Positions 22,763 to 29,789 are shown, counted from the stretch's first letter. The stretch is 30,522 nucleotides of DNA from a candidate division TA06 bacterium DG_78 (GCA_001303225.1 LJNI01000031.1:1-30522); one strand, 5' to 3'. Notes: generated by a model not told the origin, from the sequence alone. A program made the numbers and translations.

Positions 22763-23977
22763 TTATTTCACTAACAAAATTTTCTCAACATGCTTATCTT
22801 CATCGATATCCAGGCTACAATAATAGGTACCATTTGCCAATTTAACACCTCGACTATCTCTGCCATCCCAAGGGACTGTGTAAAAACCTGAATTTTCTGT
22901 TCCTGTTGATAGAGTTCTCACGAGACGACCTGTAACATCGTAAATTTTAAGACTAATGTCAGATGTCTGTAATAGATGGTAGGTTATCATAGTATTAGTA
23001 GTAAATGGATTAGGGTGAATCAATCCGAAACCACTACCAAGACTAGGTTGAGCATCTCTCAAAAATATATTAATGAGCTGTGGTGGCTGGTTTGGTTTCA
23101 ATGTTACGAGTGTCGAGTTTGGTACTGCTACCCACCACGATTCAAGCGTATCGAGTGGTTTCGAGGCTGCAACCCAGTAATCAGAAATTTCCTCATGAGG
23201 ATAATAGTATAGTGTGAACCCTCTCTCTGATGGCTTTGTATAATGGAGTGCCCATAAGGTTGAACCATCAGACATGACAAAATTAAACTGTGCCGAATTA
23301 GTACCCAACGCAGAATCAATTTTAGTTATAGCTAACTTTATACACTCTTCGATTGAATAGTTATGGTACACGTCAATCATCTCCATAATGTAAATAGCGT
23401 AGAGATCCGAATCGAGATAATCAGGTGCATAGTCAGGTGGATTCAATGCAAGATACGTGGGGTCTATACTCTGTATGAGCGCTAACAAAGCGTCTACAGG
23501 TACGAGACCATTGTGTGCAAAAAGCATGTGGAAATCTCTGTAAAAACCATCTCGTTTGAATGGGTGTGGATCCGGTATTCCAGAAGTCAATCCGCTACTC
23601 CCACTTCGCACATGAGCGATTGCAGATCCTTCAACATAGTTGACCAAATCATTAACCACTCTATCGTATCTCAGGTCTATTGGCGCGCTCGGCTCGCCCC
23701 GCGATATTACTGGTAACAGTACACTACTGTCTGGAGCAAGATAATAACATATCCCCCAGCCATCTGGATTATTAGTACCGAGAGATTTGAGTGAGTCGAG
23801 GTGGCTTCGAATCGTATTCTCGAATGAAGAATCTGATCCAGAGAAAATTATTCCCCAAAAGCGGCAATTATGCGCATTACGATCCTGAGATGTAAAATGA
23901 GGCGCAATGAAATATGTAATAAGGACGACGATTAACCCACATACCACTATATAGATACATCGTCTCGCTCTACTCAT
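22763..23977 (-). CDS. Exported class II glutamine amidotransferase-like protein with sorting domain
   Basis: The 404-residue protein has an N-terminal membrane/signal segment (about 7-25), then an Ntn-type domain of the YafJ/GATase_4 group: C38-RFWGIIFSG, NPDGWG (70-75), AIAHVRSGSSG (119-129), DPHPF (136-140), FAHNG (153-157), LDSDLYAIY (188-196) and VAASKPLD (269-276). In this family the nucleophile is an N-terminal Cys exposed after removal of Met or a propeptide; here Cys38 would need cleavage after Asn37, by signal peptidase or autoprocessing. The C-terminus (about 318-404) is an FlgD-like sorting domain (HPNPFTTNTMITY, LKIYDVTGRLVRTL, WDGRDSRGV). An extracytoplasmic amidohydrolase role is inferred. 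It has a consensus promoter and is the first gene of a probable five-gene transcript. Confidence 0.87.
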   Translation of the reverse strand: MSRARRCIYIVVCGLIVVLITYFIAPHFTSQDRNAHNCRFWGIIFSGSDSSFENTIRSHLDSLKSLGTNNPDGWGICYYLAPDSSVLLPVISRGEPSAPIDLRYDRVVNDLVNYVEGSAIAHVRSGSSGLTSGIPDPHPFKRDGFYRDFHMLFAHNGLVPVDALLALIQSIDPTYLALNPPDYAPDYLDSDLYAIYIMEMIDVYHNYSIEECIKLAITKIDSALGTNSAQFNFVMSDGSTLWALHYTKPSERGFTLYYYPHEEISDYWVAASKPLDTLESWWVAVPNSTLVTLKPNQPPQLINIFLRDAQPSLGSGFGLIHPNPFTTNTMITYHLLQTSDISLKIYDVTGRLVRTLSTGTENSGFYTVPWDGRDSRGVKLANGTYYCSLDIDEDKHVEKILLVK

Positions 23978-24004
23978 GAATTCCTTCAGTTAGTGTCCAG
24001 TATA

Positions 24005-24032
24005 ATTATATAGAGTCACTCTACGTTGTCAA
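24005..24032 (-). promoter_or_regulatory. Promoter of the amidotransferase/radical SAM run
   Basis: On the minus strand: -35 TTGACA (24027-24032), 16-bp spacer, -10 TATAAT (24005-24010). Both hexamers are perfect consensus matches, the strongest in the window. The leader is about 20 nt and carries GAAGGAA. Confidence 0.85.
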
Positions 24033-24038
24033 TGCCAC

Positions 24039-24620
24039 CTAAGGCGGTATTGTCTTATCACAATATTCTCTTCTGAGAATTGAATAAACTTTCAAATCCT
24101 GATATTTTCCTTTAGCAAACAGACCCTCTCTCTGTATACCTTCAAATTTCATTCCAACCTTTTGCATAACTTTCTCAGAAGCACTATTTGTTAAAAAACA
24201 CCGAGCTTCAATCCTGTTCAACTCCATTTTCTCAAATCCGAACTTAATGACCTCTCTCAGTGCCTCGGTCATCAAACCTCTATTCCAATATTTTTGGGAT
24301 AATGCAAAGCCTAATTCAGCACGGGCATGGGAGGGACGCCACCACATGTAACCGCATGTGCCGATACATTTTTTGTTCTCTTTATACACAAGACCCCATT
24401 CACTCAACCCGGTATTCTCGTATCTCTGAGTCATAGAGTTTATAAAACTTATCGAATCTTCTATGGATTTATGAGGTTCCCATGAAACGTATGTTGCCAC
24501 TTCAGGATCAATAGCATACTCAAAAATATCCTCGGCATCATTCAAACTTATTTTTCTTAAAATCAATCGTTCGGTTTCTAATGTCGGGAAAACACCAAAA
24601 ATATCTTCAACCTTCATCAT
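24039..24620 (-). CDS. GNAT N-acetyltransferase (RimJ/RimL type)
   Basis: The 193-residue protein matches the GNAT fold of Acetyltransf_3: LETERLILRKISLNDAEDIFEYA (about 13-35), CGYMWWRPSHARAELGFALSQKYWNRGLMTEALREVIKFGF split across 92-131 with the acetyl-CoA pyrophosphate loop around QKYWNRGLMTEA, and NRIEARCFLTNSASEKVMQKVGMKFEG (about 137-163), the hallmark of RimJ/RimL-like enzymes. It probably acetylates a ribosomal protein, an antibiotic or a small amine; substrate unknown. The ATG shares one base with the stop of the VOC gene (TAATG), so the two are coupled. Confidence 0.93.
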   Translation of the reverse strand: MMKVEDIFGVFPTLETERLILRKISLNDAEDIFEYAIDPEVATYVSWEPHKSIEDSISFINSMTQRYENTGLSEWGLVYKENKKCIGTCGYMWWRPSHARAELGFALSQKYWNRGLMTEALREVIKFGFEKMELNRIEARCFLTNSASEKVMQKVGMKFEGIQREGLFAKGKYQDLKVYSILRREYCDKTIPP

Positions 24621-24988
24621 TATGATTTCAATTCAACCAATTCATGCACATTACCAAATGGATCTTTGAATGCGATGAACTTACCAGCAGGAAAATCTTG
24701 TGGTATTTCATGGAGAAGTTCCACTCCTTTGCGCTTTAAATCATCCATTTTTTTAACTATGTTATCAGTCTTGATACAGATGAGTGTCTGTGATACATTC
24801 GGATAATCGATGTTCGTCGGTTTATCTACCCTGTGGAGAAGGAGACGAATTCCCCTGTGGACCAAATCGACAGCAACGGGGTGATAATAATGTTCTTTAG
24901 AAATTTCAAAACCCAAGGTTTTACTATACCATTCAATCGCTTTATCTAAATCACTCACACTGATCTGAATCATACAAACGTGTGGCAT
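24620..24988 (-). CDS. VOC-family (glyoxalase/dioxygenase-like) protein
   Basis: The 122-residue protein is one vicinal-oxygen-chelate unit of two beta-alpha-beta-beta-beta modules. MIQISVSDLDKAIEWYSKTLGFE (6-28) is the first module with the typical D-x-x-x-A-x-x-F/W-Y-x-x-x-L-G, and AFKDPFGNVHELVELK (about 106-121) is the second end with the D-P-x-G-N-x-x-E-L signature whose Glu is usually a metal ligand. Without context the activity (glyoxalase, fosfomycin or bleomycin resistance, dioxygenase) cannot be chosen. The start overlaps the nitroreductase stop by one base (TAATG) and its ribosome site AAAAGGAGG lies in the last codons of that gene. Confidence 0.92.
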   Translation of the reverse strand: MPHVCMIQISVSDLDKAIEWYSKTLGFEISKEHYYHPVAVDLVHRGIRLLLHRVDKPTNIDYPNVSQTLICIKTDNIVKKMDDLKRKGVELLHEIPQDFPAGKFIAFKDPFGNVHELVELKS

Positions 24989-25917
24989 TATCTACCTCCT
25001 TTTCTAACAGGTGGACGGAATTTTTTAAACCACCCAAATCCAAATTCTTCCACAATTTTCAAGAATTCACTATTGCCGGCAGTCATCCAATCTGCACGAT
25101 AGTGGAGTCCAAAATACCGCTGTGCCGGGTTGATATAACCATTCTCCTTGATTTTCTTTACACACCGCAGTGCGAATTTTTCTCCGTGTACTTTTCTACA
25201 TACCTTTGAAATTTCTCTGATTCGTTTGTCAGTTGCTTCGATTTTTACATGAGAATATTTGTCATGAAACGCTTCTGTCAGCTCTTCATCAGGTATCTCG
25301 TGATATGTTTCATCGTGTATCACTATATCGATGCCCAATTTTTTACGTGATGTTGGTCGCTTTTTCGGATAACCAATACAGAGTAAAACGACCGGGAACA
25401 CACCATGAGGCAGCTTAAACATTTTCTTGAGTTCACGAAACCAACCGAGGACAGTTCCGATATATACTGATCCCAATCCCATGGCATCTGCAGCAGTACA
25501 GATATTTTGTGCACAGATAATCGTGTCTTGAAATGATATCCAGAAATGCTCAAAACTACTTGTAGCGGTAAATGGAGCAATTTCGAGCTGTGCCCATCGT
25601 TCGAGACGACGCCAATCGATGCAAAAGATTAAATCAACCGAAGCCTTAGCAATGAACTCCTGATAACACATCTTTGCAAGCTTTTGTTTCATCTCTTCAT
25701 TCTCTATCTTTATTATAGAGTACGGTTGGAGATTTCCACCAGTCGGTGAATGAATACCTGCTTTAAGAATGAAATGTAAAATTTTTTCGGGAATCTTTTT
25801 ATGTAAGAAATTCCGACAGCTGGCACGCTCGATTAACAATTTCATTGTCTCATTCGGATAGGTACCCCTAATTTTTTCCTTCGCACCGTGGTGAGATGGC
25901 ATTTTTTTATTTTTCAT
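24988..25917 (-). CDS. Nitroreductase-family FMN oxidoreductase
   Basis: The start is taken at ATG 25917 because AAGGAGA lies eight bases before it. The 309-residue product has the nitroreductase fold: ERASCRNFLHKKIPEKILHFILKAG (about 30-54, with the R-x-S-x-R-x-F phosphate contact), HSPTGGNLQPYSIIKI (about 56-71), and TAADAMGLGSVYIGTV (about 142-157) followed by FPVVLLCIGYPKKRP, the usual end. The C-terminal 100 residues (about 215-309) are an extra helical region with Cys and many Lys not present in minimal nitroreductases. It probably reduces a quinone, nitro group or flavin substrate with NAD(P)H. It is followed by the VOC and GNAT genes with one-base overlaps. Confidence 0.9.
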   Translation of the reverse strand: MKNKKMPSHHGAKEKIRGTYPNETMKLLIERASCRNFLHKKIPEKILHFILKAGIHSPTGGNLQPYSIIKIENEEMKQKLAKMCYQEFIAKASVDLIFCIDWRRLERWAQLEIAPFTATSSFEHFWISFQDTIICAQNICTAADAMGLGSVYIGTVLGWFRELKKMFKLPHGVFPVVLLCIGYPKKRPTSRKKLGIDIVIHDETYHEIPDEELTEAFHDKYSHVKIEATDKRIREISKVCRKVHGEKFALRCVKKIKENGYINPAQRYFGLHYRADWMTAGNSEFLKIVEEFGFGWFKKFRPPVRKGGR

Positions 25918-25971
25918 TGAAGATTCTCCTTGATATGGGTCTTTTGTAACTAACAGTAACAAATGGATTTG

Positions 25972-26574
25972 TTATTCCTGCAACGGGAGAAGACCAGGAA
26001 CGTTTGTTTCTATAAGCTGACAACTCACACCAGCACCCATTGAAGACATGTGTGAACCCACAAGAAACCCAGTTGTCGTATCATAATACCACTCCATCGT
26101 TGCACCAACTGAACCTCCACTCAAGACACACACATCCCACTTGTCCCATGTTTTTATCCTGAAAATTTTTCTTTCCTTGAGTCTCGCTCCTTTTTTCCTT
26201 TTATGTCTAGGAATCCATATTTGACCAGGAGGGTCTAAATCATAATAATCACCACTTTTAGATTTAAAATACTTATCAACCAACACGTTTTCCCATCGTC
26301 TATGTGTGAAGCCTTGAAATCTATCAGTGGAATCAACCGGAGTAATTCTCATCCAGAAATGTTCTTCATCAGCCTTTTCAAATGATACGTTTAATGTAAG
26401 CCACTGATTAACACCAGGACCATATAGTGTATACCGATAATTAAAATACAATCCTTGATGAATTGGTGCTATTTCCTCTTCCTCCTGCGCACATTGTATT
26501 TGAAAAGTTGCTATAAAACACCAAAAAATTAGTAATGCTGATCTCATTACGTGTTTCGTATAAGTTTTTTCCAT
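25972..26574 (-). CDS. Exported protein of unknown function
   Basis: No family recognised. The start is placed at ATG 26574 (MEKTYTKHVMRS...), six bases after GAGGAGG; the frame opens five codons earlier. The 200-residue product has a signal segment (about 13-28) ending FQIQC; Cys29 could be lipidated, but the residues before it do not form a standard lipobox. The mature part begins with a Glu run (QEEEEIAP) and is rich in aromatic residues and beta-type segments (GLYFNYRYTLYG, WLTLNVSFE, FWMRITPVD). DPPGQIWIPRHKRKKG is a basic patch. SVGATMEWYYDTTTGFLVGS (about 161-180) resembles the end of DUF-type outer-membrane lipoproteins. A promoter (26604-26631) and 54 bases to the nitroreductase gene suggest one transcript. 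Confidence 0.72.
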   Translation of the reverse strand: MEKTYTKHVMRSALLIFWCFIATFQIQCAQEEEEIAPIHQGLYFNYRYTLYGPGVNQWLTLNVSFEKADEEHFWMRITPVDSTDRFQGFTHRRWENVLVDKYFKSKSGDYYDLDPPGQIWIPRHKRKKGARLKERKIFRIKTWDKWDVCVLSGGSVGATMEWYYDTTTGFLVGSHMSSMGAGVSCQLIETNVPGLLPLQE

Positions 26575-26603
26575 CACAAACCTCCTCATCTAGAATCTAT
26601 TTC

Positions 26604-26631
26604 ATTGTACCTTCTCTCCCACAAAAGTCAA
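26604..26631 (-). promoter_or_regulatory. Promoter of the exported protein/nitroreductase unit
   Basis: On the minus strand: -35 TTGACT (26626-26631), 16-bp spacer, -10 TACAAT (26604-26609). The leader of about 25 nt carries GAGGAGG. Confidence 0.8.
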
Positions 26632-26642
26632 CATATTCCAAA

Positions 26643-27284
26643 TCATGGTTTTTTAAATCTTACGGTATAATTCCAGATATTCCCAAAAAGCTCATCTAAA
26701 ACAAATCCTGCTTTTTCCCCCGCTTTAATCGTAGTTGATTTTAGAGGATAATCAGGGTCAATCAGAAGCTCAGTCAAAGAGAGGGAACCACCTATCTTTA
26801 ATACTCTTTTAACTTCTTGCAGAGCCCTATGTTTGTCTGGTACTTCAGGAAGCACAGTAACCATATAAACAAGGTCGAGTGAATTATCATCAAAAGGTAA
26901 TTCATAAGCACTGCTTTTAATTAATTCAATATTTTTTAGATCCTGATTTTCTGGTTGAGAGAGTTTATTTTCAAACTGCTGCAACATTTTCTGTTGAATA
27001 TCGAGTGCATACACCTTACCTTTCTTGCCTACAGCCCGCGCAACATTAGTAGTAAATGCGCCACTCCCACATCCAACTTCCAAGACATGCATCCCTTCTT
27101 TAATCCCACTGCGTTCTATTACTATACCTGGAGGCTGTATTTTTCTTCTTAACACACTATCAAAAAGAGGTCCCATAAATGCAGGCGCTGGAAAATAAAA
27201 TAATATTTTAGCGAATCGGGCAACAATCTGCCATAAAATAAAAAAAACAAAAATAACTAACAGTATTCTGATTACTATAATCAT
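26643..27284 (-). CDS. Membrane-anchored class I SAM methyltransferase
   Basis: The 213-residue protein has an N-terminal membrane helix (about 2-20) and a hydrophobic link (FYFPAPAFMGPLFDS), then a Methyltransf_11 domain: HVLEVGCGSGAFTTNVA (about 66-82, motif I), VYALDIQQKML (about 91-101), YELPFDDNSLDLVYMVTVLPEVPD (about 126-149) and LKIGGSLSLTELLIDPDYP (about 161-179). This order suits methylation of a lipid or quinone-like substrate at the membrane; UbiE-like or phospholipid methyltransferases are the nearest guesses. Its ATG is separated by a single base from the stop of the 2H phosphodiesterase gene, so it is co-translated with it. Confidence 0.9.
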   Translation of the reverse strand: MIIVIRILLVIFVFFILWQIVARFAKILFYFPAPAFMGPLFDSVLRRKIQPPGIVIERSGIKEGMHVLEVGCGSGAFTTNVARAVGKKGKVYALDIQQKMLQQFENKLSQPENQDLKNIELIKSSAYELPFDDNSLDLVYMVTVLPEVPDKHRALQEVKRVLKIGGSLSLTELLIDPDYPLKSTTIKAGEKAGFVLDELFGNIWNYTVRFKKP

Positions 27285-27285
27285 T

Positions 27286-27813
27286 TTACCCTAAAATAAT
27301 TTTGTCTCGAATTCTCCAGACCTCATCTTCGTCACATACCATGTAGACGATCTCATCAACCAAAAAATGTAGCGGTTTCATCTCTGAAGATATTTTGTTT
27401 TTTGCCTCGTACATCATTTCATCAGATTCAAAAAAGCCAATAGTTAAGTGCGGTGTAAATTCAAATTCTGACGCTACAAAATAATCAGAAAATTTTTCTG
27501 CTAGTGCGGTATGAATACGTAATAAATTCCCACTGTCTTCTGGTTTTAACCAGAGAACACGTTGGCTGCCTGTAAAGACCGCTAATTCTCTGAGTGTGAT
27601 ATCAAAAGCCTTAAATGTCTTTAAACAATCGTTGAGTGCAGAACGTTTTCGTTGCCAGTTCTTCTCTAGTATGAAAGGAAAAGCGAGAGTGATGTGTGGT
27701 GGAACTGTTGTATGAAAAGGATAATAAAGTCTATGCCATTCAATAATCACTGTACTGATTTCTTTTGATGGAATAATTACGAGAGCAGTATCTTCTGGAA
27801 CAGGTATTCTCAC
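27286..27813 (-). CDS. 2H phosphodiesterase (LigT/2'-5' RNA ligase-like)
   Basis: The 175-residue protein has the two H-x-T/S-x motifs that define the 2H superfamily: PPHITLAF (about 38-45) and TPHLTIGF (about 121-128), about 80 residues apart, in two similar lobes. Members hydrolyse or ligate 2',5' phosphodiester bonds or open cyclic phosphates in RNA or nucleotides (LigT, ThpR, mammalian AKAP7). Here the target is unknown. The start is GTG, supported by AAGGAG seven bases upstream and a consensus promoter (27844-27871). It precedes the membrane methyltransferase by one base. Confidence 0.9.
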   Translation of the reverse strand: MRIPVPEDTALVIIPSKEISTVIIEWHRLYYPFHTTVPPHITLAFPFILEKNWQRKRSALNDCLKTFKAFDITLRELAVFTGSQRVLWLKPEDSGNLLRIHTALAEKFSDYFVASEFEFTPHLTIGFFESDEMMYEAKNKISSEMKPLHFLVDEIVYMVCDEDEVWRIRDKIILG

Positions 27814-27843
27814 AAAGGCTCCTTCTTCATTGAAGAAAAAAAT

Positions 27844-27871
27844 ATTGTAGCCACTAATAGTACGAAGTCAA
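27844..27871 (-). promoter_or_regulatory. Promoter of the 2H phosphodiesterase unit
   Basis: On the minus strand: -35 TTGACT (27866-27871), 16-bp spacer ending GTGGC, -10 TACAAT (27844-27849). It stands back to back with the plus-strand promoter at 27889-27916. Confidence 0.8.
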
Positions 27872-27888
27872 TCGCCGAACGCAAAATC

Positions 27889-27916
27889 TTGCATTATGAG
27901 GAAACTCGTATACAAT
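27889..27916 (+). promoter_or_regulatory. Promoter of the PhoU/MgtE operon
   Basis: -35 TTGCAT (27889-27894), 16-bp spacer, -10 TACAAT (27911-27916). The -35 is weak but the spacing and -10 match the rest. The predicted leader is about 13 nt and carries AAGGAGG; the upstream ATG at 27915 lies within the -10 box and cannot be the start. Confidence 0.65.
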
Positions 27917-27935
27917 GTATCATAAGGAGGCTGCA

Positions 27936-28532
27936 ATGAAAAAAATAAAGTCCCTCAAGGAGATGCTTATAAAAATGCGGGACCTCACTGACCTCATGAT
28001 CGAACTTGGTTATGCTGCCATACTCCAGCACGATACAGAACTTGCTGAGGAAGTAGATTTAATAAAAGAAGAAATACGAGAATTAACCTTTGATATGAGG
28101 ATCTCAGCAATGTATGCTGCAAAGGGATTGTCAACAGATGAAATACCGCAAATTGCATCACTGTTGCAATTAGGAGTTGCTGTCAAGGAAATATCTGATG
28201 GAATGGATGATATGGTAGAAATAGTGACGCGTGGAGTTCACCCTGTTATTGAAGCAGTATACCGAAAAGATACCATAATAAAGAAAATGGTAGTAGAAGA
28301 AGGAAGTAAAATTGAAAATAAATCCCTTGAAAAGGCAAAAATACCTGAAGAAACAGGATTTATGATACGGGCAATAAAAAGACAGAAAGAATGGATATTT
28401 GAGCCCACATCAAAAACCACCCTCAAAAAAGCAGATATCATATTTTTAAAGGGCAAGGATGTTGCGATCAGAAAGATGGTAGAACATGCCGCGTCGAAAA
28501 AAGAGGAAAAGAAGACAGAACATACTCAGTAA
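27936..28532 (+). CDS. PhoU-domain plus RCK_C (TrkA-C) regulator of the adjacent transporter
   Basis: The start is ATG 27936, six bases after AAGGAGG. The 198-residue product has an N-terminal helical PhoU-like region (about 1-105: KSLKEMLIKMRDLTDLMIELGYAA split in helix 1, then ELAEEVDLIKEEIRELTFDM and VKEISDGMDDMVEIV) and a C-terminal RCK_C domain (about 113-185: VVEEGSKIENKSLEKAKIP, IRAIKRQ, FEPTSKTTLKKADIIFLKG). RCK_C domains bind regulatory nucleotides or ions beside cation channels and transporters. The fusion of PhoU with TrkA-C next to MgtE-type transporters is known from archaea and some bacteria. Its end overlaps the transporter gene by 47 bases, so the two are translationally coupled. 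It ends in a Lys/Glu-rich tail. Confidence 0.88.
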   Translation: MKKIKSLKEMLIKMRDLTDLMIELGYAAILQHDTELAEEVDLIKEEIRELTFDMRISAMYAAKGLSTDEIPQIASLLQLGVAVKEISDGMDDMVEIVTRGVHPVIEAVYRKDTIIKKMVVEEGSKIENKSLEKAKIPEETGFMIRAIKRQKEWIFEPTSKTTLKKADIIFLKGKDVAIRKMVEHAASKKEEKKTEHTQ

Positions 28533-29682
28533 AGTATTAAAAGAAGCAACCCCTCTCCTCCTCCTCACCATTGTTGGTGGAGTGTTTGCAGGTTCTGTGT
28601 TGGGAAAGATGAAGGATGTGCTCGTCATTATTCCGGGTGTTTTTGTCCTTGTCCCCGCAATACTCGGTCTGCGCGGAAATATAGGAGTCGCCTTCGGCTC
28701 ACGATTGAGTACCTTACTCCACCTCGGCCTCATGAAACCTTCGGTTAAACTTACATCTCTTCTCTTGAATAATATCCTCGGTGCATTTTCATTGAGCTTT
28801 TCATTTTCGGCATTATTTGGAATTCTCGCCCACGGTCTCTGCCTTCTCCTCGGTCTTCCCTCTGCAGGAATCACGAAATTAACGCTCATTGGTCTGATGT
28901 GTGGTGTTTTCTCGAGCTTGATAATGATACCTTTTACAACTGTGTTGACATTTTTTTCCTTCAGGAAAGGGGTAGATCCTGATGATGTCATATCACCTGC
29001 AATTGCAGTTTTGGGAGATGGCGTTGCTATGATAGCAATATTTGTTGCAGCAACTATTGTCCAAAAGCTATCACTACCGGATATGAGCCTCCTTATAATT
29101 GCACTCCTTGTCGTGAAAGAATCATTTCCATCCCGTTACCGTTTTTTCAGAATATTTCTTGAGAGCAGTCCGGTCGTCGTAATATGTGGTCTCTTGGGCA
29201 TAGGTGCTGGATTGTATCTCCACTATCACCAGCACGATTTTGGTGCAGCACCATATCTCCTCGTTCTCCTACCGCAACTCATTTCAAAAGTGGGAAGCAT
29301 CGGATCTATTTCAGGAATGCGACTGACATCAGGTCTCTACATTGGTCAAGTACGGCCCTTCTCTTGGAATAAATTTGTGTGGCAGAATATCGTCGCCGCC
29401 CTTCTCCTTTCACTTATCTTAGTAATTCCAATCGCATTAGTAACCTACCTCGCTGCATTTGTACTCCGCGTCGGAGAGCCAGTATTCTTTGTACTCTTTA
29501 TTATTACATTTATAGGTATGGTACCACTCAGTTTCGGTGCCAGTTTACTCTCGTTTTTAATTGCCTCCCTTGCAAAGAGGATACACCTTGACCCGAGTAA
29601 TGTTGTCGCACCACTCATCACAAGTTTAGGCGATGTGAGTGGAATATTTTTGTTTGTATTGCTCTTACAATTCTTTACATAA
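28486..29682 (+). CDS. MgtE/SLC41-type divalent cation transporter, tandem membrane domains
   Basis: The 398-residue protein has two homologous MgtE membrane domains. PAILGLRGNIG (about 57-67) and DPDDVISPAIAVLGD (about 164-178) mark the first, and LPQLISKVGSIGSISG (about 261-276) and DPSNVVAPLITSLGD (about 370-384) the second; the paired D-P-x-x-V-x-x-P-x-x-x-x-L-G-D motifs line the Mg2+ path in MgtE. About ten membrane helices. The cytoplasmic N and CBS domains of true MgtE are absent, as in SLC41 and archaeal relatives, and the RCK_C protein upstream could provide the regulation in trans. The N-terminus is strongly basic (MPRRKKRKRRQ). The ATG lies inside the upstream gene. Mg2+ is the likely substrate, but Mn2+, Co2+ or Zn2+ are possible. 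Confidence 0.9.
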   Translation: MPRRKKRKRRQNILSKVLKEATPLLLLTIVGGVFAGSVLGKMKDVLVIIPGVFVLVPAILGLRGNIGVAFGSRLSTLLHLGLMKPSVKLTSLLLNNILGAFSLSFSFSALFGILAHGLCLLLGLPSAGITKLTLIGLMCGVFSSLIMIPFTTVLTFFSFRKGVDPDDVISPAIAVLGDGVAMIAIFVAATIVQKLSLPDMSLLIIALLVVKESFPSRYRFFRIFLESSPVVVICGLLGIGAGLYLHYHQHDFGAAPYLLVLLPQLISKVGSIGSISGMRLTSGLYIGQVRPFSWNKFVWQNIVAALLLSLILVIPIALVTYLAAFVLRVGEPVFFVLFIITFIGMVPLSFGASLLSFLIASLAKRIHLDPSNVVAPLITSLGDVSGIFLFVLLLQFFT

Positions 29683-29753
29683 CAAGATACAATGTATTTC
29701 AGTGTAAAATCAGGATATATCAAAGATTAACGCAAAATAAGAACTCACCCCCT

Positions 29754-29789
29754 ATTTCGGTATTACGCCAATTGGCTAAATACCGAAAT
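29754..29789. terminator. Long palindrome between convergent genes
   Basis: ATTTCGGTATT (29754-29764) pairs perfectly with AATACCGAAAT (29779-29789); the 14-base loop contains the smaller palindrome GCCAATTGGC (29767-29776). No T-run follows on either strand. It lies between the ends of the MgtE gene (+) and the methyltransferase gene (-), so a two-way terminator or 3'-end stabiliser is likely; a dyad operator is a second possibility. The rest of the gap (29683-29860) holds no gene. Confidence 0.55.

Noticed and set aside
27915..27935. ATG at 27915 as start of the PhoU/RCK_C gene
   Set aside because: It lies within the -10 box and lacks a ribosome site; ATG 27936 has AAGGAGG at the right distance.
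28446..28991. 181-codon minus-strand frame opposite the start of the MgtE gene
   Set aside because: It is a shadow of the transporter gene; its Arg/Pro-rich text has no family and no promoter.
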